Shown here: in pieces, positions 9,860 through 19,706 of the stretch
Numbering within the stretch: the stretch's first letter is position 1
Layout: each line of letters starts with the position of its first letter
Origin: Alteromonas sp. KUL42
GTDB taxonomy: Bacteria > Pseudomonadota > Gammaproteobacteria > Enterobacterales > Alteromonadaceae
Reading direction: 5' to 3'
Assembly (NCBI RefSeq): GCF_006538325.1
Contig: NZ_BJKK01000008.1
Coordinates: forward strand, 140,549-204,548
DNA: 64,000 nucleotides
Notes under the pieces: model-generated
The model's database searches: none
What the model saw: the letters and a program-made list of their open reading frames with translations, nothing else
Told to the model about the DNA's origin: nothing
Program-made: the position numbers and the translations under genes

Positions 9860-10705
9860 ATGAAATTAGATGAATTGGTTGCTAAAGCGGAAGACCTTTT
9901 TGTGTTGCCGGAGTCTGTTACGCGGTTAAAAGCGTGTATGGATGACGAAGCATCAAGTGTTAACGACATTGGCGACATCATCTCATTTGACCCATCGTTA
10001 GCTACTCAGTTATTGCGTGTCGCCAACTCAGCACTATATCGATTTCCCAATAAAATAGACACTATCACCCGTGCTATCCAAGTTGTAGGTACGCGCTCCA
10101 CTTACGATTTGGCACTTGCCTACGGCGTTAGTCAGGCATTTAGTGAAATAGATGGGCAGCGTATAGATTTAGACAAATTTTGGGAGCAGAGTGTTTCTTG
10201 TGGATTGCTAGCTAAATACTTTGCAGACATACGCAATTTACGCGAACCAGAGCGCTTTTTTGTTGCAGGGCTATTGCACAATATTGGTGAGTTAGTCGTT
10301 ACTGACATTATGCCTGAAGCCGCGAAACGCTGTCAGGCATTCAATATTCGGGTGAGCCCATTTGAACTTCAGTTTGGTGTATTGGGTTTTAACTACAGTA
10401 CGTTGTCGGCAAAGCTCATTGAAAAGTGGGGAATTCCTGAAACCATCTATGGCCCTATTCTTGCCATTCATGACGACGCAAGTTTTGATGCAACATTGGA
10501 AGAGAGAATTTTGCAGTTGTCTTACTTGTTGGCACTAGACAACGTGCATCCTGATATTTATCCAAGTTATCACAACTTGAAGCCTGAACATCACGAGCCC
10601 TTGTCACTAGATAGAGATGATTTGGAAGATGCATTGGACATTACCAACCTACAATGTGTGTCGGTGATTTCGTTGTTTAACCCGAACTCCTTTATGCTTT
10701 ACTAA
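9860..10705 (+). CDS. HDOD domain protein
   Basis: A 281-residue cytoplasmic protein with an HDOD domain (a degenerate HD-type hydrolase fold used in signalling) over residues about 10-210. Signature pieces are LPESVTRLKACMDDEASSVNDIGDIISFDPSLATQLLRVANSALY-type helices at 17-62 and RFFVAGLLHNIGELVV at about 132-147, where the HN pair replaces a catalytic HD. HDOD proteins are linked to regulation of motility, chemotaxis and biofilm. It is a single-gene unit; AAGAG is upstream of ATG 9860. Confidence 0.85.
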   Translation: MKLDELVAKAEDLFVLPESVTRLKACMDDEASSVNDIGDIISFDPSLATQLLRVANSALYRFPNKIDTITRAIQVVGTRSTYDLALAYGVSQAFSEIDGQRIDLDKFWEQSVSCGLLAKYFADIRNLREPERFFVAGLLHNIGELVVTDIMPEAAKRCQAFNIRVSPFELQFGVLGFNYSTLSAKLIEKWGIPETIYGPILAIHDDASFDATLEERILQLSYLLALDNVHPDIYPSYHNLKPEHHEPLSLDRDDLEDALDITNLQCVSVISLFNPNSFMLY

Positions 10706-10784
10706 TAGCGCAGATGTTGATTCTTTGATGTTTATTTCAACGCTTTTATTTCCAATTTCTTTTTCTATGTCTCTATTTCCAAAT

Positions 10785-10814
10785 AGTAGCGTAAGTTCAT
10801 CGACTTACGCTACT
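10785..10814. repeat. Perfect 12-bp hairpin
   Basis: AGTAGCGTAAGT and its exact complement separated by 6 bases. No T-run follows on either strand, so it is not a standard intrinsic terminator. It lies between the convergent HDOD and thioesterase genes. Confidence 0.6.
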
Positions 10815-10927
10815 TGAGACCGTCCAACAATTGTTTGTCATAACAAGTGCATAAAAAGCTAAATGCTCAAATGCCAAAGGGTTAAAAAGAAAAGCTTAAG
10901 GCATTGCCGAGCATTGATGAGTGCAAC

Positions 10928-11743
10928 TTAGTCGAAGATAGCAACGGTTTGACGACTAATTGCAATCACTTCGTTGTCTTTATCCCAAATTGTTGCTTCT
11001 GTGTGACCATATCCGTCTGCCGCCTGGCGTGTGTGCGCTTGATAAGCGAACCAATCTGTTGGGCTAACAGGCTTGTGCGGATGAATAAATTCAATATTCC
11101 AGCTGACCGTGCTTGCCGGAGCCGGTAGTTTCATCATTTGTAGTAAGGTTGGAGGCCATGCGTCAATAAGTGTGATGATATGGGCGTCTGTAATTTGTGA
11201 TGGAGCGTCTTTAAAACGCATAAAACCGTGATAGTGGCTGGTCTTCTTGCGAGTAAAAGGAATTCCACCTTCATCAATAGACAGGTCGAAATAACGCAAG
11301 AACTTTGGCGTAACTTTGGGTATTTGAGGAATGAATTTGGCCTTAGTTGGCGCAGCCATTGTGTGACGTTCAGTGTTTTCAACTGCCACAGAAGACGTTC
11401 TTGCTACGCCAAAACATGCTTGTGAGAAAACACAGCTTTTACCGTCTTGAATGGCATGGGCAGTAAATTGCGATACGTTTTTACCTGCGCGAAGCAGTGT
11501 TACTTCAATACTAAAGGGCATATCGAGTGTTAACGGGCCCACAAAATTCGTGGTAAACGAGCGCAGTACACTGTCATTGGTAATACGTTGCTTTACGGCT
11601 GAGTACAACATTCCCGCTGAAATGCCACCAAATGCAGTTCGGCCTTGTCCCCAGGTCTTGGGGATTGTTAGGTCATCAACGCGCCATACGTTGTCAGAGA
11701 TTTGTGTTATTGGTGGAATAGTTAACAGTTCGTCTACGGTCAT
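10928..11743 (-). CDS. Acyl-CoA thioesterase, double hotdog family
   Basis: A 271-residue protein with two hotdog-type halves, like TesB-family thioesterases, which hydrolyse acyl-CoA to free acid and CoA. The N-terminal half has TWGQGRTAFGGISAGMLYSA and SFTTNFVGPL, and the second half contains SWNIEFIHPHKP and EATIWDKDNEVIAISRQT. The active-site Asp/Gln/Thr set of TesB cannot be assigned with certainty by eye. Substrate unknown. It is monocistronic and divergent from the spinster-type MFS gene. Confidence 0.8.
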   Translation of the reverse strand: MTVDELLTIPPITQISDNVWRVDDLTIPKTWGQGRTAFGGISAGMLYSAVKQRITNDSVLRSFTTNFVGPLTLDMPFSIEVTLLRAGKNVSQFTAHAIQDGKSCVFSQACFGVARTSSVAVENTERHTMAAPTKAKFIPQIPKVTPKFLRYFDLSIDEGGIPFTRKKTSHYHGFMRFKDAPSQITDAHIITLIDAWPPTLLQMMKLPAPASTVSWNIEFIHPHKPVSPTDWFAYQAHTRQAADGYGHTEATIWDKDNEVIAISRQTVAIFD

Positions 11744-11912
11744 GATTCGTTATCTGGTCTGATGAGTTATGTGTTAAATATCCTACCTCAAGCGCTAAGT
11801 AACAGAAAGACTCTCTTAGAAATTTTCGTTATGTTTACAAATAAGTAACAATTAGTTGTGTAATTTTTTACCTAGCGCGTAGACTGGGATACCGTCACTA
11901 AGAAGGACTGTT

Positions 11913-13238
11913 ATGGCCCAAACCCAAGTCGAAGGTATTCCTGCACAAACATCAGGGGTATCGGTAAGTTATCGAAATTACGTTTTATTTATCTTAACCC
12001 TAGTTTACGCCTTCAATTTTATCGATAGGCAAATAATTGGCATTCTTTCTCCATTCATCAAAGCTGATTTGGGACTTGACGATGCACAACTGGGCTGGCT
12101 CAAAGGCATCTATTTCGCTTTGCTTTATACCGTTATGGGTATTCCTATTGCGTGGTTAGCCGACCGCTACAGTCGCGTGAACATCATCGCTATTTCGCTT
12201 ACTCTTTGGAGTGGTTTTACTGCGGCCTCGGGACTGGCTGCGAACTACATGCAACTCGCTATTGCAAGGATTGGAGTTGGTATTGGTGAAGCCGGTGGTA
12301 GCCCACCGTCTCACAGTATTCTTTCTGATTTATTTCCGAAAGAAAAACGCGCTGGCGCATTAGCCATTTATTCACTGGGTATTCCATTTGGTGTTATGTT
12401 GGCCTTCTTTGCATCTGCATTTTTCTTGCAAGGAGGTTCGGCTGATTGGCGCACTGTAATGTACAGTGTTGGTATACCAGGTGTGCTTCTTGCGCTATTG
12501 CTCAAATTCACAATTAAAGAGCCTGAGCGCACGGTCACAAAGCTTTCAGAGCAAGAAGAGGCAAGTAAGCCAAGTGTTAAAGCGTCGCTTAAACAGCTGC
12601 TAAAAATTCCTACTTGGTGGGGCATGGCGTTGGGCATTTCATTTGGTTCGTTTGGTAACTATGCCATTTCAACGTGGATCATTGACTACTATGTGCGCGC
12701 CTTTGCAGGATTAGATATTACACAGCTACTTATTGTATTCGGTATTATTAACGGTACTGCTTATGCATTGGGTGTGTGGTTAGGTGGCTATATTGCCGAC
12801 CGTTGGGGTAAACACAACAAAAAGGCTTATGCACTGCTACCTGCAATCATGCTAATTATCGGTGTGCCAGCTTTTTATGTCTCGCTACAGGTACAAGACC
12901 TCTGGTTGTCTGTTGGATTAATGGCATTGTTACTATTCACTAGCGGTTCTTATTTGGGGCCAAGCTTTGCCATGGCGCAAACGCTCGCGCCGGTGAATGT
13001 TCGTGCTATGTCGACCGCGCTTTTCTTCTTCGTGTTGAACATTATTGCACTGGGTGGCGGGCCAACATTAACCGGTATTATTAGTCAGTCGCTAGTGCCT
13101 TCGTTGGGAGAGACAGAAGCACTGCGTCAGTCACTAATTTATTTAGTCGTACCCTATGTTATCTCCATTGCTGTGTTCTTATGGACAAGTACCAAGATTG
13201 TGAAAGATTGGGAGATGGCAGAGTCCAGAGGGTTATAG
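11913..13238 (+). CDS. MFS transporter, spinster-type
   Basis: A 441-residue inner-membrane carrier with about 12 TM helices. The N-terminal NFIDRQIIGILSPFIKADLGL and the inter-helix GIPIAWLADRYSR (the MFS motif A position), followed by GVGIGEAGGSPPSHSILSDLFP, are typical of spinster-like MFS proteins. These carry sphingolipids or lysophospholipids in eukaryotes; the bacterial substrate is unknown. AAGGA precedes ATG 11913. A strong terminator follows. Confidence 0.85.
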   Translation: MAQTQVEGIPAQTSGVSVSYRNYVLFILTLVYAFNFIDRQIIGILSPFIKADLGLDDAQLGWLKGIYFALLYTVMGIPIAWLADRYSRVNIIAISLTLWSGFTAASGLAANYMQLAIARIGVGIGEAGGSPPSHSILSDLFPKEKRAGALAIYSLGIPFGVMLAFFASAFFLQGGSADWRTVMYSVGIPGVLLALLLKFTIKEPERTVTKLSEQEEASKPSVKASLKQLLKIPTWWGMALGISFGSFGNYAISTWIIDYYVRAFAGLDITQLLIVFGIINGTAYALGVWLGGYIADRWGKHNKKAYALLPAIMLIIGVPAFYVSLQVQDLWLSVGLMALLLFTSGSYLGPSFAMAQTLAPVNVRAMSTALFFFVLNIIALGGGPTLTGIISQSLVPSLGETEALRQSLIYLVVPYVISIAVFLWTSTKIVKDWEMAESRGL

Positions 13239-13259
13239 TAATATCTTGTCGCTTAACTA

Positions 13260-13287
13260 AGAGGCTGATTTTCAGCCTCTCTTTTTT
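13260..13287 (+). terminator. Intrinsic terminator after the MFS gene
   Basis: Stem AGAGGCTGA/TCAGCCTCT with a 3-base loop followed by C and six T's. Confidence 0.9.
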
Positions 13288-13349
13288 ATAACGTGTTTTG
13301 GTTCGCTATCTTCAATAAAATACGTTGAAAGCTATTCAAGGAGTAGTCG

Positions 13350-14153
13350 GTGTCTTCGCCCGAATTAAGTTTTCACTTTGCCCACGCCAATGGCTTTCCA
13401 GCCTCAAGCTACAACGCTATGTTTTCGGCACTTCCGTCACACTTTAACCGGTTGCATGTAGAAAGGTTTGGACATGATCCGAATTTGCCGGTTAACAAAA
13501 ACTGGCGTAATCAGGTGAAAGAACTTATTCGACACGTTGAGCAAGAGAATAAGGACGAACGTGGTGTCTTTGGTATAGGGCATTCGTTTGGTGCTGTCAT
13601 CACCTATATGGCGGCCTGTGAAGCACCAGAGCTGTTCAGAGGGCTTATTCTTTTTGATCCACCGTTAGTGGTTGGGCCCATGAGCCAAGTGTTTAAATTA
13701 GCTAAATATACGCCGCTTATTAACAAGCTTACGCCTGCCAAATTAGCCCAAAATCGCAACACTCGATGGCCCGCCCATACCGACATGGAAGCCTATTTTC
13801 ACGGTAAAGCACTCTTTCGTAATATGGACAAACGTTGTGTAAGAGATTACGTAAAAGCAGTGACAGCCACCAATGGTGATGCCATTTCACTGACATTTCG
13901 CGCTGATGTTGAAGCAGAGTTGTTTCGCAATGTGCCGCATAACTTGGGGAAATACAAAGGCAAGCTGCGCTGTCCAGCCGTGTTGGTTACTGGTGCAAAG
14001 AGCAATGTTTGTAAACCTGAGATGTATCAGCGCTTGATGCAGCACAACCCCATTGAACATACTGAAATGGATGGTGGACATATGTTTCCATTAGAACATC
14101 CTGAGGCCGTAGCAAGGTTCATCACAGAAACGTTGACCCGTTGGAACGTGTAA
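13350..14153 (+). CDS. Alpha/beta hydrolase
   Basis: A 267-residue alpha/beta hydrolase. The nucleophile elbow is GIGHSFGA (about residues 75-82), with an early HAxGFPAS oxyanion segment (FAHANGFPASSY) and a C-terminal DGGHMFPLEHPE containing the catalytic His. Substrate not identifiable. The start is GTG 13350 with AAGGAG at 13338-13343. It lies downstream of the MFS terminator and so has its own transcription. Confidence 0.85.
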   Translation: MSSPELSFHFAHANGFPASSYNAMFSALPSHFNRLHVERFGHDPNLPVNKNWRNQVKELIRHVEQENKDERGVFGIGHSFGAVITYMAACEAPELFRGLILFDPPLVVGPMSQVFKLAKYTPLINKLTPAKLAQNRNTRWPAHTDMEAYFHGKALFRNMDKRCVRDYVKAVTATNGDAISLTFRADVEAELFRNVPHNLGKYKGKLRCPAVLVTGAKSNVCKPEMYQRLMQHNPIEHTEMDGGHMFPLEHPEAVARFITETLTRWNV

Positions 14154-14248
14154 GGTTTTAGTAGAATCAGAGTTGAAGTTAAGTGAATGTCAGGGTATTG
14201 CTACCATGTTGATGGAACGCAATACCCAGCATAAATAAAGACGTGTTA

Positions 14249-15532
14249 TTAACTTTTTGGTGGTGCGCTTAAGCCGCCAACGGGTTGACCTAGCATTTCT
14301 CGCGTTACCAGTACTACGCCTTTTTCTGACACGCGGAATCCTCTCGCTCTGTCTTGCTCATGGTCGTAGCCTATCGTTGTGCCCTCTGGAATAACACAAC
14401 CACGGTCTATCACCACTTTCTTAAGTTTACAGTGACGTTTTATTTCTACGTCGGGTAATATGACTGCATCTTCTATCAAACCGTATGAGTGTACACGCAC
14501 GTTAGAGAAACAAATAGACGAACGCAATGTAGAACCAGACACAATACAGCCACCAGACACTACGGAGTTGATTGCCTCACCGCGACGGTCCGCGTCTTCC
14601 CAAACAAATTTCGCAGGTGGCAGTTGTTCTTGGTAAGTCCAAATTGGCCACTTTCTGTCGTATAGGTTTAGTTGTGGTACGGGGGCAACCATTTCCATAT
14701 TGGCTTCCCAAAATGAATCAATGGTACCTACATCACGCCAATAGGCATTGTCGCCACCACTTTTTTCAAACGGATAGGCATACACAGCATGGTCTTTAAT
14801 AATTGAAGGAATAATGTCTTTACCAAAATCCCTTTGCGACCCCATATTTTCGGCGTCTACGCGTAATTGCTCGAACAGGAACTCTGTATCGAAAACATAA
14901 TTGCCCATAGAGGCTAAACAATGGGTACTGTCGTTCGGAAGGGGAGTAGGGTTCGCAGGCTTTTCTTCAAACCCATTAATACGATATTGCTCGTCTACCG
15001 ACATCACACCAAATGCGCCTGCGGCTTCCTCGATAGGAACCGACATACATGACACCGTCATTTTCGCGCCCGACTCTTTGTGTCTGGCTAGCATGTGACC
15101 GTAATCCATTCGGTAAATATGATCGCCCGATAAAATCATGACATATTTAGGCAACTCGTCTCGAATGATGTCGATATTCTGGAATACGGCGTCTGCTGTG
15201 CCTTCATACCAGCTATCTGAGAAACGCTGTGATGCTGGTAATATCTCTACCGACTCACCGAGTTCCTTTTTGAAATGGCCCCAGCCTCTTACAAGGTGTC
15301 GAATAAGTGAATGAGACTTGTACTGTGTAACAACACCTATACGTCTAATTCCCGAGTTAACACAATTTGAAAGAGGGAAGTCGATAATGCGAAATTTACC
15401 GCCAAAATAGAGCGCTGGTTTAGCCCGCCAGTTTGTCAGTTCGTGCAATCGAGAACCTTTACCACCTGCGAGTATAAGCGCATAGGTATCGCGTGTAAGG
15501 TTACTGATATAACGAGGACTTTGATCTGCCAT
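14249..15532 (-). CDS. glgC: Glucose-1-phosphate adenylyltransferase
   Basis: A 427-residue ADP-glucose pyrophosphorylase, the committed enzyme of bacterial glycogen synthesis (ATP + glucose-1-P to ADP-glucose). N-terminal nucleotidyltransferase signature [15 protein letters not shown] at about 16-30, [26 protein letters not shown], the glucose-1-P-binding stretch SMGNYVFD and a C-terminal left-handed beta-helix ([20 protein letters not shown] onward). The length is normal. No other glg genes are adjacent; AAGGAG lies upstream of ATG 15532. Divergent from the nucleoside hydrolase pseudogene. Confidence 0.95.
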   Translation of the reverse strand: MADQSPRYISNLTRDTYALILAGGKGSRLHELTNWRAKPALYFGGKFRIIDFPLSNCVNSGIRRIGVVTQYKSHSLIRHLVRGWGHFKKELGESVEILPASQRFSDSWYEGTADAVFQNIDIIRDELPKYVMILSGDHIYRMDYGHMLARHKESGAKMTVSCMSVPIEEAAGAFGVMSVDEQYRINGFEEKPANPTPLPNDSTHCLASMGNYVFDTEFLFEQLRVDAENMGSQRDFGKDIIPSIIKDHAVYAYPFEKSGGDNAYWRDVGTIDSFWEANMEMVAPVPQLNLYDRKWPIWTYQEQLPPAKFVWEDADRRGEAINSVVSGGCIVSGSTLRSSICFSNVRVHSYGLIEDAVILPDVEIKRHCKLKKVVIDRGCVIPEGTTIGYDHEQDRARGFRVSEKGVVLVTREMLGQPVGGLSAPPKS

Positions 15533-15775
15533 TTATTAAAAGCTCCTTTACTAAAGCGAGAACTGCATGTTGAAAGACGTTTTTAAAAGAAAACGAAAGT
15601 GAGCTAACGATCGCGCTATTCTTAGTTACTCCTTTGAGATAGGGTTAACATTACTCCGTTGAATGAGGCATAACTCGCTACGCTAACCTCATATTACACA
15701 AGAATATTTAGAAAGACAGTGGCATTTTTGCGCATTGTTGCCAAGTTGTTAATTTTTCGTTGGGATTATTGTGAA

Positions 15776-16758
15776 ATGAATTCAAAAAAAGCCGTAATAT
15801 TTGACCATGATGGTGGAATAGATGACTTACTTTCTCTACTTTTACTGTTACGTTTGCCGAACATCGAGGTTATTGGTGTTAGTATTACCCCTGCTGACTG
15901 TTATCCAGATGATGCACTAATAAGCACAAAAAAAATTCTTACGCTATCGGGAAATACGCATATTCCGGTGTGCGTTGGTAACATAACGGGTCCTAATCCA
16001 TTTCCTCCTGAATGGCGTGCTCAGCCCAAAATATGTCACGCGATGCCATTGATGCTAAGAACCCCAAATGACGATGTTACTGTAGTAAATGAATGTGCTC
16101 ACCAGTGGATGCGGCACGTGATTGCCTCTCACCCTTCCAACGTAACGGTGATAATGACAGGGCCAGCAACTAATTTAGTAGCTGCTATCAACTGTCCAGA
16201 AAAAGGGGCGCAGGTAAAAAATAACATTGATCGCGTTATTTGGATGGGGGGGGGCCGTTGATGTAAAAGGCAATGTGGCCATGCACGATCACAATGGTAC
16301 CGCTGAGTGGAATGCATATTGGCACCCTAAAGCTACACACCAACTAGTGCACAGTGGACTTGATGTTATGTTAGTCCCATTAGATGCAACAAACTCGCTT
16401 CCCGTTTCTTGGGAGTTTTTAAATGCTTTAGCAGAAAAACCAAACCGCGGTGTCAGATTTGGCAGGGCAGTTTTGGGCAGCCACGGTTACGGCAATTCCA
16501 TCTTATGAATTTACCTATTTCTTGTGGGATGTACTGTCAGTATGCGCTATTGCATTACCGCAGGATAAATTTACTACAAATACAGGGAAGATCACGGTAG
16601 CCACATCAACACCGAATGCCGGTCAAACTTATCGAGACGATACATTGGGCGCGGACATCACATGGATGTCGTGGGTTGATGCAGAGTATGTGCGACAAAT
16701 GGTAATTCATTATTTGAGTGGAGAATTTAAAACACCGCCAGTGACATATGTTAATTAA
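15776..16758 (+). pseudogene. Nucleoside hydrolase broken by two +1 frameshifts
   Basis: Three overlapping frames together encode one inosine/uridine-preferring nucleoside hydrolase. Frame 1 starts at ATG 15776 with the DxDxxxDD calcium-binding signature (DHDGGIDD) and runs to the WMGG motif. Frame 2 continues AVDVKGNVAMHDHNGTAEWN, and frame 3 gives the C-terminal DLAGQFWAA and YFLWDVL blocks. The first shift is in a run of nine G (16246-16254), where eight would keep frame. The second fits a run of five A (16435-16439), where four would keep frame. Each shift is +1. Either the gene is dead, or the shifts are sequencing errors in homopolymers. The family hydrolyses nucleosides to base plus ribose. 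Confidence 0.85.
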
Positions 16759-16796
16759 ATGTTATATTTATTGGGTGTGAGAATTTGGAGACTTGT

Positions 16797-17330
16797 ATGG
16801 GTGCGTTAAAAAAGTTGTTGTCATTGGTCGGTATAGTTATCGTAATGTTGGTTGCAACTAGCTTCATCATACCCAAAGACTATGTTGTCGAGCGCAGTAT
16901 CACCATAGATGCGCAACCAGATGACGTGTACCCTTTTCTTGTTGATCTTAAAGCATGGCAAAAGTGGGGAGTGTGGTTTAAACGCGACCCCCAAATGGTG
17001 TTGAGTTACTCTGGGCCGGACAGAGCCATTGGTATGCGCTCTGAATGGATAAGTGACAAAGAAGGCAGTGGTGAAATGGAAATCACTGAACTTGTGCACA
17101 ACAAGCGTGTTGTATACAAACTTTACTTTCCAGAGCTAGAAATGGGGTCTACTGGATCTGTTGTTATTAAAGCGCTTGATGATGGTACTCAAGTGACGTG
17201 GCGCGATGAAGGGATCGTCGATAACAACCCTATTAATCGGTATTTTGTGCTTTTTATTGATGGTTTGATAGGTCCAGATTTCGAATTGGGTTTGGAGAAC
17301 TTAAAGACTTTGGTAGAGAATCAGGGTTAA
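16797..17330 (+). CDS. SRPBCC family protein with N-terminal membrane anchor
   Basis: About 177 residues. One hydrophobic helix near the N-terminus (residues about 5-25) is followed by a START/polyketide-cyclase-like SRPBCC domain (VERSITIDAQPDDVYPFLVDLKAW, then GSGEMEITELV and VTWRDEG). These folds bind hydrophobic ligands; function here unknown. The start is ATG 16797, with GGAG at 16787-16790; an upstream in-frame TTG at 16785 overlaps that site. Confidence 0.8.
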   Translation: MGALKKLLSLVGIVIVMLVATSFIIPKDYVVERSITIDAQPDDVYPFLVDLKAWQKWGVWFKRDPQMVLSYSGPDRAIGMRSEWISDKEGSGEMEITELVHNKRVVYKLYFPELEMGSTGSVVIKALDDGTQVTWRDEGIVDNNPINRYFVLFIDGLIGPDFELGLENLKTLVENQG

Positions 17331-17457
17331 AAATAGAGATAAAGTGCGCTGCAGTGATCTCATTACAGCCTTATCTCGTTTACACGTAATAATAACAACA
17401 GCTTGCTCTTGGCTCGCATACAGCTGAGGTAAGTAAATCTCATTCTTTGGTGTTCGC

Positions 17458-18651
17458 TTGACCAGTAACAAAAAGCATAGGCTCATTGCTGGGCTAACAT
17501 TTAATAAACTCGCCGACCTTTTAATTTCAGTAAAAACCACGTTAACGGCGCTGTTCATCATGATTGGTGCGCCAGCGTGGATGATAGGGTGGTTAGTGCC
17601 TATACGGGAGTCTGGTGCACTGCTTCCACAAGCATTACTCGGTGTTTATTTGCGTCGCCACAGTGCGCGCCATGTTGTGTGGCGCACTGGTATGTGCGTT
17701 CAGTTTTTCTCTGTTTTCCTCACTTTTTTTAGCGTTCTGGTGTTTGAAGGGAAGTTTCTCGCCGAGGTTAATTCAAAAGGAGCCTGGGTAGGAGGAATGA
17801 TCCTTGTCGCATTAATGTGTTTAAGTTTAGGGCGCGCAGCATGCTCATTGACTGTAAAAGACATCGAGGCAAGTGTTGCCAAAAAAGGCGAACGCGGTAA
17901 TTTAATTGGCTTGGCTTCTACCGCGTCAGGCTTGGTGACGCTGCTAATTGCACTGCCGCTTTACATATTCAACGACGCGCTTAACCTCTATTTTGTTGCC
18001 GGCATTGTCGGTTTTAGTGCGTTGGCCTTTTTTGTATCTCTTGTTGTTATATGGCCAATTGAGACCTATGTAGATGTGTCTGAACATCAGTCGAAAGGCA
18101 TTAAATTACACGTAGATACTACGGTTTATAAGTTTATATTAGTACGCGGTATTTTTGTGCATTCTGCCTTGGTTGCACCTTATTTTCTCCTTCAAAAAGA
18201 GGCCGACGTACAAGATTACTTGCCAATCTATATTGCAGCTGAAGCGCTGGCGAGTTTGCTTTCTTCATTAATATGGGGCGCTGTGGCGGACAAAAGCGCT
18301 AAGTTGACGCTGCAAATAGCGGGTGGTTTAGCACTGGTTGCTTGCTTGGGCTTGCTGCTTATTCAAAGTGAGCATGTGGTGGTATCAGCAGTGTTGTTTT
18401 TCATACTGGCCGTGGCACATGCGGGAGTGCGCACTGGGCGGAAAACTTACAGCTTAGACATTAAAGAAGGGCATGATCGTACTATGCTGGTCGGGCTTTC
18501 AAATACAGCTATAGGCATTATTCTGCTTGCATTCGGCGGGTTTTATGCGCTGCTAACACCCATGTTGTCATTTTCGGTGGTCTATATAATGTCAGCAATG
18601 CTGGCAATAGGCATTGTGTCTACGGCCTTACTTCCCAACGAAAAAGCCTAA
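17458..18651 (+). CDS. MFS-type membrane transporter
   Basis: A 397-residue polytopic inner-membrane protein with 10-12 TM helices and MFS-like two-half structure. It shows a central VWRTGMC loop and a second-half GAVADKSAKLTLQIAGG sequence at the motif-A-like position. Substrate unknown. TTG 17458 is the only start candidate before the first TM helix: an in-frame TAA sits at 17434. No clear ribosome-binding site was seen, so the start is uncertain. Confidence 0.7.
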   Translation: MTSNKKHRLIAGLTFNKLADLLISVKTTLTALFIMIGAPAWMIGWLVPIRESGALLPQALLGVYLRRHSARHVVWRTGMCVQFFSVFLTFFSVLVFEGKFLAEVNSKGAWVGGMILVALMCLSLGRAACSLTVKDIEASVAKKGERGNLIGLASTASGLVTLLIALPLYIFNDALNLYFVAGIVGFSALAFFVSLVVIWPIETYVDVSEHQSKGIKLHVDTTVYKFILVRGIFVHSALVAPYFLLQKEADVQDYLPIYIAAEALASLLSSLIWGAVADKSAKLTLQIAGGLALVACLGLLLIQSEHVVVSAVLFFILAVAHAGVRTGRKTYSLDIKEGHDRTMLVGLSNTAIGIILLAFGGFYALLTPMLSFSVVYIMSAMLAIGIVSTALLPNEKA

Positions 18652-18804
18652 AGAGAAATAGCAAGGCAACGCGATACAAGAAGATATTTGTAGACGGGTA
18701 GGTTGGTAGTTAAAAACGTAAGTAGATAAGCAGATAAATAGCTGACAAGGTAAGAGGGTAAGTAGATGAGCACTGGGTTACAGCACTCATCTACACACTT
18801 TATT

Positions 18805-19704
18805 TTATTGGCTTAAGTACGTAGAAGCCACTTTAGAAACGGGCGGGCGAGATAACATCGTCGATACTAACTTAGCTACCTCAAGCAACTTGTTCATATC
18901 CACATTTGTTGTTACGCCCATACCATTTAGCATGTAAAGCACATCTTCTGTTGCAACGTTGCCACTGGCACCTTTGGCATAAGGGCAGCCACCAAGACCC
19001 GACACCGCTGAGTCAATGGTGGCCACACCGTATTCAAGAGCAGTATACAAGTTCACTAACGCTTGGCCGTACGTATCGTGAAAGTGCGCTGCCGTTTTGG
19101 CAACTGGAATATATTTTAACACTTCATCCAATAGCGCTTTTGTGGCACCAGGCGTTCCCGTACCAATGGTGTCGCCCAACGAAATCTCGTAGCAACCCAT
19201 ATCAAGCAGTGTCTTTGACACTTGTGCCACGGCACTTGGGGCAATTTCACCCTCATAAGGGCAACCCATCACGCAGGACACATAACCTCTCACCGGAATG
19301 CTGTGTTGCTTAGCCAATTCAAGTACAGGCTCAAAGCGTTGCAGGCTTTCACTGATAGTACAGTTGATGTTTTTTTGTGAAAACGACTCAGACGCAGCGC
19401 CAAACACTGCAACTTCGTCAACGCCAGCCTCAAGTGCTGCTTCTAGCCCTTTCAGGTTGGGGGTTAACGCCGAATACTGTATACCTGGTTTCTTGGTTAG
19501 TGCGTTAAACACATTCCCAGAATCCGCCATTTGTGGCACCCATTTAGGCGATACAAAGCTACCGGCTTCAATGCGTGTAAGGCCCGTTTCAGAAAGCAGG
19601 TTAATAAGTGCAACTTTGTCGTCCACACTCAATATCTGCTTTTCATTTTGTAGGCCGTCACGGGGGCCTACTTCAACAATGCTTACTGTGGAAGGAAATG
19701 CCAT
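18805..19704 (-). CDS. liuE: Hydroxymethylglutaryl-CoA lyase
   Basis: A 299-residue TIM-barrel lyase that splits HMG-CoA into acetyl-CoA and acetoacetate, the last step of leucine degradation. Signatures: VEVGPRDGLQNE near the N-terminus (metal and substrate site), FHDTYGQAL, and the active-site segment GLGGCPYAKGASGNVATED with its catalytic cysteine. It is the final gene of the liu operon, starting 2 bases after the liuD stop, with AAGGA inside the end of liuD. Confidence 0.95.
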   Translation of the reverse strand: MAFPSTVSIVEVGPRDGLQNEKQILSVDDKVALINLLSETGLTRIEAGSFVSPKWVPQMADSGNVFNALTKKPGIQYSALTPNLKGLEAALEAGVDEVAVFGAASESFSQKNINCTISESLQRFEPVLELAKQHSIPVRGYVSCVMGCPYEGEIAPSAVAQVSKTLLDMGCYEISLGDTIGTGTPGATKALLDEVLKYIPVAKTAAHFHDTYGQALVNLYTALEYGVATIDSAVSGLGGCPYAKGASGNVATEDVLYMLNGMGVTTNVDMNKLLEVAKLVSTMLSRPPVSKVASTYLSQ

Positions 19705-19706
19705 TA

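Noticed and set aside
14193..14227. GGGTATTGC/GCAATACCC inverted repeat after glgC as a terminator
   Set aside because: The loop is 17 bases and there is no T-run on either strand.
18719..18770. Direct repeat GTAAGTAGAT in the gap before the liu operon end
   Set aside because: Only two short copies in an A/T-rich gap; likely chance.
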